Shown here piece after piece: positions 11,161 to 34,358 of a stretch of DNA of 64,000 nt (position 1 is the stretch's first letter; every line of letters begins with the position of its first letter). This DNA comes from Sipunculus nudus. Lineage: Eukaryota > Annelida > Sipuncula > Golfingiida > Sipunculidae. The stretch is from the NCBI GenBank assembly GCA_026874595.1, contig CM049318.1, positions 12,507,241 through 12,571,240 of the forward strand. The letters run 5' to 3'. Both the position numbers and the translations under genes were made by a program. The notes under the pieces were generated by a model. The model was not told where the DNA came from and made no database searches. It saw only the letters and a list, made by a program, of their open reading frames with translations.

Positions 11161-13218
11161 AACATACATGTATAATCTTGGTTTCGTTGCTTTATAATGT
11201 CTGAAATTCGATGATATATCCCTAATATTTAGACTGCTCTAAATGTGATATTGTTTTATATGAATAAACTTTTATTATGTATATTTGTAATATAGGAATT
11301 TTATTTGGCAGCTATGTTGCAAGGGAATCAAGAGGCAGAAACCTATTTTATGAATCTATTCACAACTGGATAACGTAATAAGAAAATCAGGAGCGAGCAT
11401 CATAAGACTTTTGCAGCATGCGCTTGATCCATTGATCATGATACATGATTATATTGTAATATGTCACATGTACGACATTGTTATTGTGTCCGTTTATCAT
11501 GATAACATTGCAATGAAATGTGATGATTGTTATCCAGATATTAGAAATTAAATTTAAAAACAAACAGCCACTCATCTATCACATCATTGTTCCCTTTCCA
11601 TAGATTGACAAGAATATAAGGTAGATATTCTTTGGCATTCATCGATAACGGTATAATATACATATTGCTGAAAATAAATTATCATTCTGCTATCTCATTA
11701 TTGTCAATTTATTTTTTACCATGAATGGGTAATCTTTTGGGACTCAAATGACTTCGATCTTGAAGCCGGTATAACATCACATTCCAGATATTGTCAGAAT
11801 ATAGTCATGTCCGGATGACATGACAATAAGCAGGGCTTGACTGTATAACAGATTATTATTTTTTTTAATTTAAATTTACATTTTAAGCCCCTTCCCCCAC
11901 CTCATTATGAAATTTATTCACAAATAAAACAAGAGAGGTGATAACGTACAGACTGCAACATAGATGTCACAGGAGGTCGACTGATGTAGACGCTAAACTA
12001 TTCCCTGATGATACCGATAGGTACATATATTGATTGAGTTGTTAAATATGTGTGCAGATTTCCCTAGCATAATGTTTGATATAAAATTTAAAAGAATACC
12101 TGCATTATAAGCAAATGAACACATTACATACATATATTATAGTTTTTAGACCTGAAATTAAAATGTCCTTAAGAATTGATAAGCATTTGGTGATATGTAT
12201 CACTTGTGTAAGTTATTTTGATTAATCACTTGGGGGAGGTACGTCGTTCACTAATGTTTTTTTTTTTAATTTTCCGAGATTCAGTTTTACACACACACAT
12301 ACACACACACAGACCATATTTTCGTTACAAATTGAAAATCATTTCCATGAAGTTGATGTTTTCAGTTCGATTTTTATAATGAGCCTGCAGTCTAAATAGA
12401 TTAAAAGAAATTTTTTTTTTTTTTTGGGGGGGGGGGGGGGATTTCGAATCAAATGCGAGAGAGGAGGGCATGCTCTTGATTCTTCGTCACTTTGAGATTG
12501 ATTATATATCAAATATATTAAGTATCCAATTATAAAATATTACATATAAACCAATAGATTTCACGTCCATTTTTCAGTAAGGCAAGAACAACAGTTGCAA
12601 GCCTGAACATTGTGGATATGAATGAAACGATATCTTTAAGGGAATTATGTTTTGCTTTCCTTGTATAAGCTGGCTCTAGGGGTATGGACATAAGAGCAGC
12701 TATCACCTTCGATGAAACATCAGATAAACCAGTTATACGTAATACCCCTGTGTATACTACTATTAACCCTGGCCATGTTTATGGAAAGGGAGCGGTTTTT
12801 CTCAGAATAGTAAATGGAGGAGTAAATTACGTATTTAACAGACAAGTGGGGAATATATGTATATAAAGGTGTGCGCGCGTGTGTCTTACAAAAATAAATA
12901 TAAATAAATAAGATGTATACAAAACATAGTTATGATCATCATTGTACCCTCGATGTAATTAATTTATTTTATTCTAAAAACCATAATATATAACAAAGAT
13001 GACATACGTCGCTAAGGTTGACGTAGGAATCATCGTAAAACAGTTAAGAAACGCATTTAAATATTTAATTTCTTAGGTATGTAAGGATAAATATTTGAAT
13101 ATCCTTTTTTTTTTATAAAAATGTGGAAAAGTATATGCATATATTTCTTAAATTATTCTTTTTAAAATATATCATACAAATCAGTGATTTTATTTAATTG
13201 TTGAATATGGTAACAGGA

Positions 13219-13395
13219 ACTCTCGGCCCCAGAGACACTCCTCCCAGAGACACTCGGCCCCAGCGACTCTCGGCCCCAGAGACACTCGGCCCCTGAGACG
13301 CTCGGCCCCAGAGACACTCGGCCCCTAGTCAGCAGGATCCAGCGACACTCGGCCCCGTCCGGTCGCCGCCCCCAGAGACACTCGGCCTAGGGAAC
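13219..13395. repeat. GC-rich minisatellite
   Basis: About ten imperfect repeats of a ~16-nt unit, GGCCCCAGAGACACTC. It is strongly GC-rich inside very AT-rich DNA and absent from the homologous flank of gene 1. Unit length varies and some units are broken. Confidence 0.9.
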
Positions 13396-13967
13396 TAGCC
13401 TCAGGAAACCCCTCAGAAAACCTTCCGTAGTTATCCCTTCCGGGCCAGAGGTCTGATACTAGCTCCCAATCTTATACTAGCTTAGAAAAACCCCTAAGAA
13501 AACAACCTTCCCGTAGATATAAGGGGAGACATAACACCTGGCCATGCATTTTCTATTGTGTGTAAAATACGTATAATTTGTGGAATATGATAAAAAATCT
13601 TATGGATTATTATACAGATATTGTTTCAGAAATAAGCATGGTTTTAATTTTTATATACACCAATATATATATATATATATACAACAGTGTGTATATGAAG
13701 GCTAATTTTCAGATCTCTAGACTATTGTGTATAAAAAAAATGTTGAAGGATAAATGGGGATCCTAAAATTCTAATATATAAATATTTCTTAAGGATACAT
13801 GCAAATTCCAGGCGATTGTTTATGTTCCAGCAAATGTGTTTTTCAATTAAAAAGGAACCTAGGACGATTTAAATATTGTCAAATATTGCTTTCCTGAGTT
13901 TTACAAATATTCAGTGGGAAAAGTGCCAAAAATTTATGCTTTGATTTATATGTTAAAAGCAGTTGTC

Positions 13968-14345
13968 GGGTATATTCTATAGGAATAAATATCTGTTTGA
14001 AATCCATTCCTTTCTCTTGACAATCCTCAGGATTGCAGGAGCAGACATAGGTATTTGCCAAGTAGTAGTTGAACAAGTAAATTCTCCCATTAAACATGCT
14101 GCAAAATAACCGTGTTTAAGATAATTTTAAATTAAAACATCAACGAATTACATGTTTTACAGACAACTGAGGAATAAATATATGAGGGCGCAAAAGCGCA
14201 AAATGTAATACGCAGTTCTCGGGTATATTATAAAGGAATAAATATCTCTTGACAATCCTCAGGACTTCAGGAGAAGACGTTATAGGTAATTGCCAAGTAG
14301 ATCGAAGTTGAACCAGTAAGTTCTTCCATTGAACAAGCTGCAAAA
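13968..14345. repeat. Local ~250-bp tandem duplication in gene 2 flank
   Basis: The stretch with 'CTTGACAATCCTCAGGA', 'TTGCCAAGTAG' and 'GCTGCAAAA' occurs twice, at about 13968-14105 and 14221-14345. The related flank of genes 3-8 has only one version of the last part ('CCATTAAACAAGCTGCAAAA'). Confidence 0.7.
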
Positions 14346-14560
14346 AACGTGTTTAAATTAATTTTGAATTGAAAAACATCAATAAATGTTATGGCAGTCA
14401 ACAGATATTGAAAAATATATTATGCCAGCTTAATTTCTGAAAACGACAATAACAGTTAATTCTGGATAATTATTTAAATAAAATATATGTAAGATTCATG
14501 ATAGATTCCTTATAAATTACACACACACACTGAATAATGTTATAGAGGCCTTGCTTTAAT

Positions 14561-14754
14561 ATCGGTATTAGGAAATGTGGCGCACGTGAATTGTATCAGC
14601 GGCCATGCATATATCCGCGTGGTGAGACGAACTTAGCACGTGAATGTCATTGAGCATCGGGAACATAGCAGTTGGCTTATCTTAAGTAGTAGTGGTCTGT
14701 TCTATAAAAGGCGACGGCAGGAGTAGCTCTCCACATTCCCTGCTCGATACCAGG
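14561..14754 (+). promoter_or_regulatory. Promoter of protease gene 2
   Basis: TATAAAAGG (14703-14711), GATA-type TTATCT (14677-14682) and two E-boxes CACGTG (14583-14588, 14637-14642). The transcript would start about 20-25 nt before the ATG; the start context is CCAGG-ATG. Confidence 0.8.
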
Positions 14755-22295
<7,541 letters not shown>

Positions 22296-24050
22296 ATCTG
22301 ATGAATTACTTGTAAATACTCAGTATGACATTTGTTTTGAATAAAACGTTAATCTTTATCTGAACCCTACGTCGTCTGTCTATCTGTGATCTCAATGGTA
22401 TTCAGAAGAAATCTCATGCAACTTAGCTGCAACCTCATTTTTTCCCAACATCAATTTATATTTTTGAATCATACATTTATACTAGTACCATGGGTTGTTG
22501 TGAAATGATTGCTTTGCATATATTCGTTCTCTGTTATGTTTAATTAATCTTCCCATGTTGGTAATCTAAATTCATACAACCGGCCCAGTATATTCCGTGT
22601 ATTTATTAAAATTATCTCATATTTACGTCCGGACATTTTCACCTAGATTCCTTAACGGCGTTGGCAAGGTACGGTAACATAGGTAGCATCACCTTTAAAT
22701 AAGCTGCTTTTTTGGCTCGATCTCTATGTAGGTCGTAGCTGCTGTAACTTGGTTCTTACAATGTTTGTCATGAGTATTTACAACTCTCTCCATATAACTT
22801 ATATACGTTTACATTTTTAATTCCCACGTCAACATCAGAACGTACTTGAAGCCAGAAGAACGCAAAAATATTCTCATGACATACATATTTTCAGAAGAAG
22901 TATTTCCAACTTCGGCAAGTGAAGTGTGCAGTTTATGTTGTTAAAACTGTGGGCATCAATTACTTCCTTTATTAATATATGTTCAAATACATAGGATGTA
23001 GGTTTTTGCCCATGAAAACTCACCATTTCAAAGAACAGAGTAAAGTCTGTAGATCTCCTTAAAAATGCATATCTTGCGACCCCTCATGGTATTTGACAGA
23101 AAGAAAATTTAATTATATTCTTCATTTATGTCAAAAGACAGGATTGAAAATATTGCCAAGTTGCCGCAGTTGAACCTGAAATATTAATTAAAATGAATAT
23201 GTATAAAATAGAGTATGGGAGGTATTCGTATAAACCAAATGACTCGAATAATATTACCATGGCACATTTCTTGATACAACAATGAATGAAGAAGGTACGT
23301 TGATTTTATAACAAAAATACTAGTCAAATCATCTATGGCTGACAGGATTATTGCCAGACAGCTTGAAATAATTATTATAGTCACTGCGCTGAATAAGCTG
23401 CTATGTAAATGTTAGATTTCATTTTTTAATCTGAAGCCAACCCTTACTTTTAAATATATTCCCATGTTAAAATGTTCATACCTATTTATGTTCATAGATT
23501 TCATATTTGACATTCAATGAATGATCCATGACCTGTGCTTTCTGGGACGAAGGTTTCAATAATTCAAATGAAAAGGCATTTCGTTTCAATTCGTTTTCAA
23601 TCTTGATGAAAAAGGCATAAAACCTTGAAGGGTTTATTTATTTCAGCAGCATAAGTTATTGTTGCCCCCTTATTTTGCATACTATTAAATGGAAAACCTG
23701 CTATGTTTTTTATCTATTCGGTATGATAAGGATATTTAACAAATATAAAAATTTGTTGAACACTGGTCGTCTGAAATCATGTACAATCATAGATTCAACA
23801 GCAGTGAAGATGATGACAGTTTTTGTCTCTGGTTATGGGCAAACTGTTTATTTCAATGAAGCTAAAGACTGTTCAGTGAGTTTGTTTCTTCCTAACAACA
23901 GTATTTTGGAAACATGGAAGTGACAAATGCATTTATTAGTGTGTTGCAAGCATCATCTGTAACATAACGAGGGATTTTTAGTAAGTGGAAGAAACATTAT
24001 TTTGAAATTGCATTAATTTGCGTCTCCAAGGAAAAATGGGTATCCTAATA
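22296..24050. repeat. 3' flank of gene 2 (unit spacer)
   Basis: Non-coding. AATAAA at 22340-22345, then AT-rich sequence repeated downstream of genes 3, 4, 6 and 7 and, shortened, gene 5; a diverged version follows gene 8. Short open frames here (such as a 66-codon minus-strand frame at 23184-23384) recur only because the DNA is duplicated. Confidence 0.8.
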
Positions 24051-24559
24051 GACCCCGAGATTTGAGAAAATCGGGCATGGCGTTACCTCAGAGCCATCTA
24101 AATTGGGGGTGATAATGGGTACATGTTTCTTCTCTTTTTTTGACGTAAAATATGATAATTTCAGTTTTATTAGCGTTTAGTTTGAGTTGTAACACCACTG
24201 AATCAGGATTCAAGTAATCCTAGCAAATATGAGTAGTTTTTGCCAGGTTTGACAGAAAAGTAAATTTGGGTATCATCGGCATAACAATGATATTGCATTT
24301 TGTGGTAACATATCATTTCCCCTAATGGCTTTTTATAAATAATGTATAATTTAGGACCGAGGACCGAGCCTTGTGGTACACGAAGTCGCAAAGCCTTCAA
24401 GGCAGATGTCACTCCATCAATCAAAACGGTCTGGTGTCTGCCTTCAAGATATGCAGATAACCATGCTATGGCTTAACCTGATGTCCCAAAATTTGTTTCA
24501 AGACGTGAAAACAATACCGTATTGCCAATTTATCGAAAGCAGCAGAAAGGTCTAGCTTA
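24051..24559 (-). pseudogene. LINE (CR1/L2-like) reverse transcriptase fragment, spacer 2-3
   Basis: On the minus strand: DLSAAFD, then RVPQGSVLGPKLY and YADDTQIYFSV with the catalytic YADD, then a LKLNANKTEIIIF stretch. These are the palm and thumb motifs of a non-LTR RT. Internal stops and frame changes are present and both ends are missing, so it is a dead 5'- and 3'-truncated fragment. It is repeated in every later spacer as part of the unit. Confidence 0.85.
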
Positions 24560-25580
24560 ACGAGCACTTTTCTTGATATTTATATAGAAAGGCTGAAATT
24601 ATGGTAAATTACGTGTTTGACGACATCAGTTCATCTATCACTTGTCTGGTATTAATGCAAGATAAACTAGAAGACATGCTGTTGATTCTTCAACACTTTT
24701 AGATTGAGTATAATATATTCAATATATTAAATATCCAATTAAAAATGTTGTGAGTAATACTCCTGTGTACACTAACATAACCCTGGTCATGTTTATCAAG
24801 AGGGAGTGGCTTTTCTCAGAACAGTAAATGCAGGAGTAAATTACGTATTTAACAGACACGTGAGTAATATATGTATACAAAGGTGTGCGCGCGTGTGTCG
24901 TACAGACATAAATATAAATAAAAAAGATGTATACAAAACATAATTATGATTATCCTTGTACCATTAATGTAATTATCTTATTTTCTTCAACATACCATTC
25001 TATATAACAAAGATTATATACGTCATCAGGGTTGACGTGGGAATGGTCGTAAAACAGCTGAGAAACACTAATAAATATATAATTTCTCAGTCAGGTATAT
25101 TGTAACGTTAAATATTTGAGTAGAATTTTCCAAACAATGGCGGAAAATTATATGGATATTATACTTAAATTATTCTGTTTATAATAAATCATACAATTAA
25201 GAATGTATTTAAACGCTGGGCATATATCGCATGTGATTTTAGTAAATTGTTTGAAAATATACCACAATGTGTATATGAAGGTTTTTTTTTCAGAGATGAT
25301 TTTACAGGTAATTGAAAAGTTGTACTTTAACCAGTAAATTCTCCCATTAAACAAGCTGCAAAAAGCCCGGTTTAAATTAATTTTGAATTGAAAAATCTCA
25401 GTGAATGATATGGCAGTCAACAGATCATGAAATATATATTATGCCAGCCAAATTTCTGAAGATGACAATAACTGTTAATTGGTCGTGAAATTCTGGATAA
25501 CGTTTTAAACAAAATATATGTAAAATACATGATAGATTCATAATAATTTACACACAATGAATAATGTTATAGAGGTCTGA
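24560..25580. repeat. 5' flank of gene 3
   Basis: Non-coding, starts near 'AGAAAGGCTGAAATTATGG' (24586). Includes GTGTGCGCGCGTGTGTC (24883) and the CCCATTAAACAAGCTGC segment also seen in gene 2's flank. Repeated before genes 4-8. Confidence 0.8.
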
Positions 25581-25781
25581 CTTTAATATCGGTATTAGGA
25601 ACTGTGGCGCACGTGAATTATATCATGGGTCATGCACACATCCGCATGGTGAGCGGAACTTAGCACGTGAGTGACAATGAGCATCGGGAACATAGCAGTT
25701 GGCTTATCTTAAGTAGTAGCGGTCTGTTCTATAAAAGGCGACGGCAGGAGTAGCTCTCCACATTCCCTGCTCGATACCAGG
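25581..25781 (+). promoter_or_regulatory. Promoter of protease gene 3
   Basis: TATAAAAGG 25730-25738; TTATCT 25704-25709; E-boxes CACGTG at 25610-25615 and 25664-25669. Confidence 0.8.
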
Positions 25782-26766
25782 ATGTTCAGACTCGCAGTTG
25801 TTACCCTGGCCCTATTGGCATTTGGTAAGTTATTTATATGCCTATTTTGCATGGCAATCCGCTGAAGGTAATTGTAATAAGTAAACGAAAAATGCTATTG
25901 CTATAAATTTGATACATAGATTGTGAGAATTAATATTCCATATACGTGTGGAAAACAGGCAGACATGTATTTATCGATTTATTATTTCTTATATTTCCTG
26001 ACATTATAAATCCTCCTTTGATTTTTGAAGTTAAGAACGATCGGAGAAATGAAAGCTCAGTTCTTCATAAGATACTTTAAAATAATATGACGATATAACT
26101 GCAGGTCTAGAAGTTTCTAATTGTCTAAAAGCGTTTAAAACAAATAGTTATTATATTTTGCCTAATGGTATTATAAACAGACAAAAAAGTTTCTAACATT
26201 GAAAGAAAACGGAAACGGCCAATATTCAATTTCAACACTGTTTTGAATAACCCAGTACTAATATGTGACTGACTAAGATTAACTATTTTTTTCCAGCCGA
26301 GGCTCGTCCTCGTGCCACCTACCACGCAAATGTGGAAGCACCTTTCATCATTGGAGGTTCACCTGTATCTAAGGGCCGTTGGCCATGGCAGCTGTCCCTT
26401 CAGATCTGCTCCTTCGGCTGTGGTCACACATGTGGTGCTGTCCTGCTCTCCTCCAGCAAAGCTCTGACTGCTGCTCACTGTACCACTGGCAGGTAATAAT
26501 ACCACTCTATACATTGTAATAGAATGTTAATTTTTATGGCTTTTTATAAATAATGTATAATTTAGGACCGAGGACCGAGCCTTGTGGTACACGAAGTCGC
26601 AAAGCCTTCAAGGCAGATGTCACTCCATCAATCAAAACGGTCTGGTGTCTGCCTTCAAGATATGCAGATAACCATGCTATGGCTTAACCTGATGTCCCAA
26701 AATTTGTTTCAAGACGTGAAAACAATACCGTATTGCCAATTTATCGAAAGCAGCAGAAAGGTCTAG

Positions 26767-26853
<87 letters not shown>

Positions 26854-28326
26854 TTAAACCCTTCCCAGCACTAGAAAATACTTTATCTTGTGAATGTGAA
26901 AATTGAAACCGAGCCTACATTCAACTTAGTCCCTGTCTCTGCTCACAGGAGCGGATTCCAGGTTCTTCTTGGTGCTTCCCAGATCGACGGTTCTGATGCC
27001 GAGCAGACGATTGATATCTCTTCTACCACAGAGGTATGTATACTGTTCCTTTCTATGATAAAAACAACAGTTATATATCTTGTGTATAAGACATGTGTAA
27101 ATCTACCTGTACATGTATTAACCGTTATACTTTCACAACCAGAGGAAAAAGTATATTAAATGAGGCTGAATTATTATCATAAATAAAGAATTGTTATCAT
27201 ATAAAAACAGTTTTTAATTGTCAAAACATACTCTGTATCAAAACATTGTATTTTAGCACCCCGAATACAGTGGCAGCGCCCCAGGAGTTCCCAACGATAT
27301 CGCCACCCTGCGTCTGGCTGAGAGTGCTAGAACTGTTAGTGGTGTCGTCGAATTTGCTCGTCTTGCTAACTCTTTCGAGAACTATGTAGGCGCAACATGC
27401 TACATTTCTGGTTGGGGAAGAACTGGTGAGTGTTAATTTCATACATAAAAATTCTTATCATTTAAAAACAGTTTTAATTGTCAAAACATACTCTGTGTAA
27501 AAAAAAATCTATTTTAGCACCCCTGGACCCCCCCCCCCCAACTCTGAATCCGCCATGGCCGATGATTGACTCCCTAAAATGTAGTGTCTGTTACATGTTT
27601 ATAAACAACAAATTGTCAACAAATACCTATGTTTATGTTTCTTTCTTACCCAGATGGATCTGGTGGTTCTCTGCCATCCACTCTTCAGGAGGCTCTGGTA
27701 GACCACATCGACACCGCCGAGTGCCAGAACAGAATGCCCATCAACCTTGCCGATGGTCTCAACGACAGCCACTTCTGCGTGCACACCAACTCAAGAACCC
27801 GCGGTGCCTGCCAGGTGAGCAAAATAATAATTCAATAATATTGGTCTTGATACCTCAAGTTGTCAAATAACAAAAGTATGTTCTAAAACATGTGGTGTTT
27901 TCAAATCGCTTTTGTTAATGCTCGATATATACGGATATTTCACTAAGAGTTAATTAAGTTGAAAACAATAGTTATGAATAACCACGAATCGTTCTTTATA
28001 TCTTTCAAATATTGAAACTAGAAGTTTGTATATATGCTATGAAATAACTATGAAAATGCAACGTCAGAAAACGTTTATTAAAGGGGTAATACATAATTAC
28101 TTTGATAGCAATGATTTGGCCTCTTACCCGATATGCTTAAATATTTTTAAATATTTGGTTCTAGGGTGACAGCGGTGGACCCGTTCAGTGCAACAATGGA
28201 GGCAGCTGGGCTGTGTGTGGAGTGACTTCCTGGGGAGTCGGCAATATCGTCAACAGCTGTGACACCACCTACCCATCTGTCTACACCAGGGCCAGCGCCT
28301 TCAGGTCCTGGATCGACAGCAACTAG
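25782..28326 (+). CDS. S1A serine protease gene 3, intact
   Basis: Exons: 25782-25824, 26297-26492, 26949-27033, 27257-27425, 27654-27814, 28165-28326; 271 aa. Secreted endopeptidase: signal peptide [15 protein letters not shown], propeptide to Phe31, IIGG at 32-35, triad His75, Asp122, Ser221, pocket Gly215-Ala216 (189/190 in chymotrypsin numbers). Residue 28 is Glu (Asp in genes 1, 2 and 8). Intron 2 contains a copied LINE piece and a TA/TC tract; intron 4 has the decoy acceptor. AATAAA at 28371-28376. Gly at 189 argues against trypsin specificity; chymotrypsin- or elastase-like cleavage is inferred. The unit is nearly identical to that of gene 4. Confidence 0.93.
26536..26770. repeat. Copied LINE piece in intron 2 of gene 3
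   Basis: Matches 24325-24559 of the spacer LINE fragment in the same orientation, from 'ATGGCTTTTTATAAAT' to 'GGTCTAGCTTA'. It replaces the ACGGTTATATTC segment present here in genes 2, 6 and 7 and ends directly in the TA tract. Confidence 0.9.
26769..26852. repeat. (TA)n(TC)n(TA)n microsatellite, gene 3
   Basis: TA run interrupted by about ten TC units (26807-26827). Confidence 0.95.
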
Positions 28327-30078
28327 ATCTGATGAATTACTTGTAAATACTCAGTATGACATTTGTTTTGAATAAAACGTTAATCCTTATCTGAACCCTG
28401 AATCTGTCTATCTGTGATCTCAATGGTATTCAGAAGAAATCTCATGCAACTTAGCTGCAACCTCATTTTTTCCCAACATCAATTTATATTTTTGAATCAT
28501 ACATTTATACAAGTACCATGGGTTGTTGTGAAATGATTGCTTTGCATATATTCGTTCTCTGTTATGTTAAATTAATCTTCCCATGTTGGTAATCTAAATT
28601 CATACAACCGGCCCAGTATATTTCGTGTATTTTTAAAAATTATCTCATATTTACGTCCGGACATTTTCACCTAGATTCCTTAACGGCGTTGGCAAGGTAC
28701 GGTAACATAGGTAGCATCACCTTTAAATAAGCTGCTTTTTTGGCTCGATCTCTATGTAGGTCGTAGCTGCTGTAACTTGGTTCTTACAATGTTTGTCATG
28801 AGTATTTACAACTCTCTCCATATAACTAATATACGTTTACATTTTTAATTCCTACGTCAACATCAGAACGTACTTGAAGCCAGAAGAACGCAAAAATATT
28901 CTCATGACATACATATTTTCAGAAGAAGTATTTCCAACTTCGGCAAGTGAAGTGTGCAGTTTATGTTGTTAAAACTGTGGGCATCAATTACTTCCTTTAT
29001 TAATATATGTTCAAATACATAGGATGTAGGTTTATGCCCATGAAAACTCACCATTTCAAAGAACAGAGTAAAGTCTGTAGATCTCCTTAAGAATGCATAT
29101 CTTGCGTCCCCTCATGGTATTTGACAGAAAAAAAATTTAATTATATTCTTCATTTATGTCAAAAGACAGGATTGAAAATATTGCCAAGTTGCCGCAGTTG
29201 AACCTGAAATATTAATTAAAATGAATATGTATAAAATAGAGTATGGGAGGTATTCGTATAAACCAAATGACTCGAATAATATTACCATTGCACATTTCTT
29301 GATACAACAATGAATGAAGAAGGTACGTTGATTTTATAACAAAAATACTAGTCAAATCATCTATGGCTGACAGGATTATTGCCAGACAGCTTGAAATAAT
29401 TATTATAGTCACTGCGCTGAATAAGCTGCTATGTAAATGTTAGATTTCATTTTTTAATCTGAAGCCAACCCTTACTTTTAAATATATTCCCATGTTAAAA
29501 TGTTCATACCTATTTATGTTCATAGATTTCTTATTTGACATTCAATGAATGATCCATGACCTGTGCTTTCTGGGACGAAGGTTTCAATAATTCAAATGAA
29601 AAGGCATTTCGTTTCAATTCGTTTTCAATCTTGATGAAAAAGGCATAAAACCTTGAAGGGTTTATTTATTTCAGCAGCATAAGTTATTGTTGCCCCCTTA
29701 TTTTGCATACTATTAAATGGAAAACCTGCTATGTTTTTTATCTATTCGGTATGATAAGGATATTTAACAAATATAAAAATTTGTTGAACACTGGTCGTCT
29801 GAAATCATGTACAATCATAGATTCAACAGCAGTGAAGATGATGACAGTTTTTGTCTCTGGTTATGGGCAAACTGTTTATTTCAATGAAGCTAAAGACTGT
29901 TCAGTGAGTTTGTTTCTTCCTAACAACAGTATTTTGGAAACATGGAAGTGACAAATGCATTTATTAGTGTGTTGCAAGCATCATCTGTAACATAACGAGG
30001 GATTTTTAGTAAGTGGAAGAAACATTATTTTGAAATTGCATTAATTTGCGTCTCCAAGGAAAAATGGGTATCCTAATA
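28327..30078. repeat. 3' flank of gene 3
   Basis: Non-coding unit spacer, nearly identical to 34359-36110 and close to 22296-24050. Compared with gene 2 it lacks a few bases after 'CTGAACCCT'. Confidence 0.8.
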
Positions 30079-30589
30079 GACCCCGAGATTTGAGAAAATC
30101 GGGCATGGCGTTACCTCAGAGCCATCTAAATTGGGGGTGATAATGGGTACATGTTTCTTCTCTTTTTTTGACGTATAATATGATAATTTCAGTTTTATTA
30201 GCGTTTAGTTTGAGTTGTAACACCACTGAATCAGGATTCAAGTAATCCTAGCAAATATGAGTAGTTTTTGCCAGGTTTGACAGAAAAGTAAATTTGGGTA
30301 TCATCGACATAACAATGATATTGCATTTTGTGGTAACATATCATTTCCCCTAATGGCTTTTTATAAATAATGTATAATTTAGGACCGAGGACCGAGCCTT
30401 GTGGTACACGAAGTCGCAAAGCCTTCAAGGCAGATGTCACTCCATCAATCAAAACGGTCTGGTGTCTGCCTTCAAGATATGCAGATAACCATGCTATGGC
30501 TTAACCTGATGTCCCAAAATTTGTTTCAAGACGTGAAAACAATACCGTATTGCCAATTTATCGAAAGCAGCAGAAAGGTCTAGCTTAAC
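30079..30589 (-). pseudogene. LINE RT fragment, spacer 3-4
   Basis: Copy of the spacer 2-3 fragment. The RT box reads YVDD instead of YADD (GTC for GCC); otherwise the same breaks. Confidence 0.85.
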
Positions 30590-31609
30590 GAGCACTTTTC
30601 TTGATATTTATATAGAAAGGCTGAAATTATGGTAAATTACGTGTTTGACGACATCAGTTCATCTATCACTTGTCTGGTATTAATGCAAGATAAACTAGAA
30701 GACATGCTGTTGATTCTTCAACACTTTTAGATTGAGTATAATATATTCAATATATTAAATATCCAATTAAAAATGTTGTGAGTAATACTCCTGTGTACAC
30801 TAACATAACCCTGGTCATGTTTATCAAGAGGGAGTGGCTTTTCTCAGAACAGTAAATGCAGGAGTAAATTACGTATTTAACAGACACGTGAGTAATATAT
30901 GTATACAAAGGTGTGCGCGCGTGTGTCGTACAGACATAAATATAAATAAAAAAGATGTATACAAAACATAATTATGATTATCCTTGTACCATTAATGTAA
31001 TTATCTTATTTTCTTCAACATACCATTCTATATAACAAAGATTATATACGTCATCAGGGTTGACGTGGGAATGGTCGTAAAACAGCTGAGAAACACTAAT
31101 AAATATATAATTTCTCAGTCAGGTATATTGTAACGTTAAATATTTGAGTAGAATTTTCCAAACAATGGCGGAAAATTATATGGATATTATACTTAAATTA
31201 TTCTGTTTATAATAAATCATACAATTAAGAATGTATTTAAACGCTGGGCATATATCGCATGTGATTTTAGTAAATTGTTTGAAAATATACCACAATGTGT
31301 ATATGAAGGTTTTTTTTTTCAGAGATGATTTTACAGGTAATTGAAAAGTTGTACTTTAACCAGTAAATTATCCCATTAAACAAGCTGCAAAAAGCCCGGT
31401 TTAAATTAATTTTGAATTGAAAAATCTCAGTGAATGATATGGCAGTCAACAGATCTTGAAATATATATTATGCCAGCCAAATTTCTGAAGATGACAATAA
31501 CTGTTAATTGGTCGTGAAATTCTGGATAACGTTTTAAACAAAATATATGTAAAATACATGATAGATTCATAATAATTTACACACAATGAATAATGTTATA
31601 GAGGTCTGA
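30590..31609. repeat. 5' flank of gene 4
   Basis: Non-coding copy of the gene 3 flank. Confidence 0.8.
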
Positions 31610-31810
31610 CTTTAATATCGGTATTAGGAACTGTGGCGCACGTGAATTATATCATGGGTCATGCACACATCCGCATGGTGAGCGGAACTTAGCACGTAAG
31701 TGACAATGAGCATCGGGAACATAGCAGTTGGCTTATCTTAAGTAGTAGCGGTCTGTTCTATAAAAGGCGACGGCAGGAGTAGCTCTCCACATTCCCTGCT
31801 CGATACCAGG
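31610..31810 (+). promoter_or_regulatory. Promoter of protease gene 4
   Basis: TATAAAAGG 31759-31767; TTATCT 31733-31738. The distal E-box is intact, but the proximal one is changed from CACGTG to CACGTA, a difference from gene 3. Confidence 0.8.

Positions 31811-34358
<2,548 letters not shown>

Larger units (their letters stand above)
11165..14560. repeat. Upstream flank of gene 2, diverged duplicate of the gene 1 flank
   Basis: Aligns by eye with 2128-4560 over most of its length and links to the gene 2 promoter just as that segment links to gene 1, so gene and flank were duplicated together. Differences include a T/G homopolymer run (12412-12440) and an insertion around 13207-13665 that carries the GC-rich minisatellite. 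No gene seen. Confidence 0.8.

Noticed and set aside
13578-13766. Possible small membrane protein in the gene 2 flank
   Set aside because: The hydrophobic run comes from a TA microsatellite; no homologue in the gene 1 flank keeps it open.
23184-23384. 66-codon minus-strand frame repeated in six spacers
   Set aside because: Its conservation follows from recent duplication of the whole spacer; composition is AT-rich and it resembles no protein family I know.
23675-23923. 82-codon plus-strand frame repeated in the spacers
   Set aside because: It is cut short in spacers 5-6 and 7-8 (TAA after KDC) and altered in others, with no sign of protein-level constraint.
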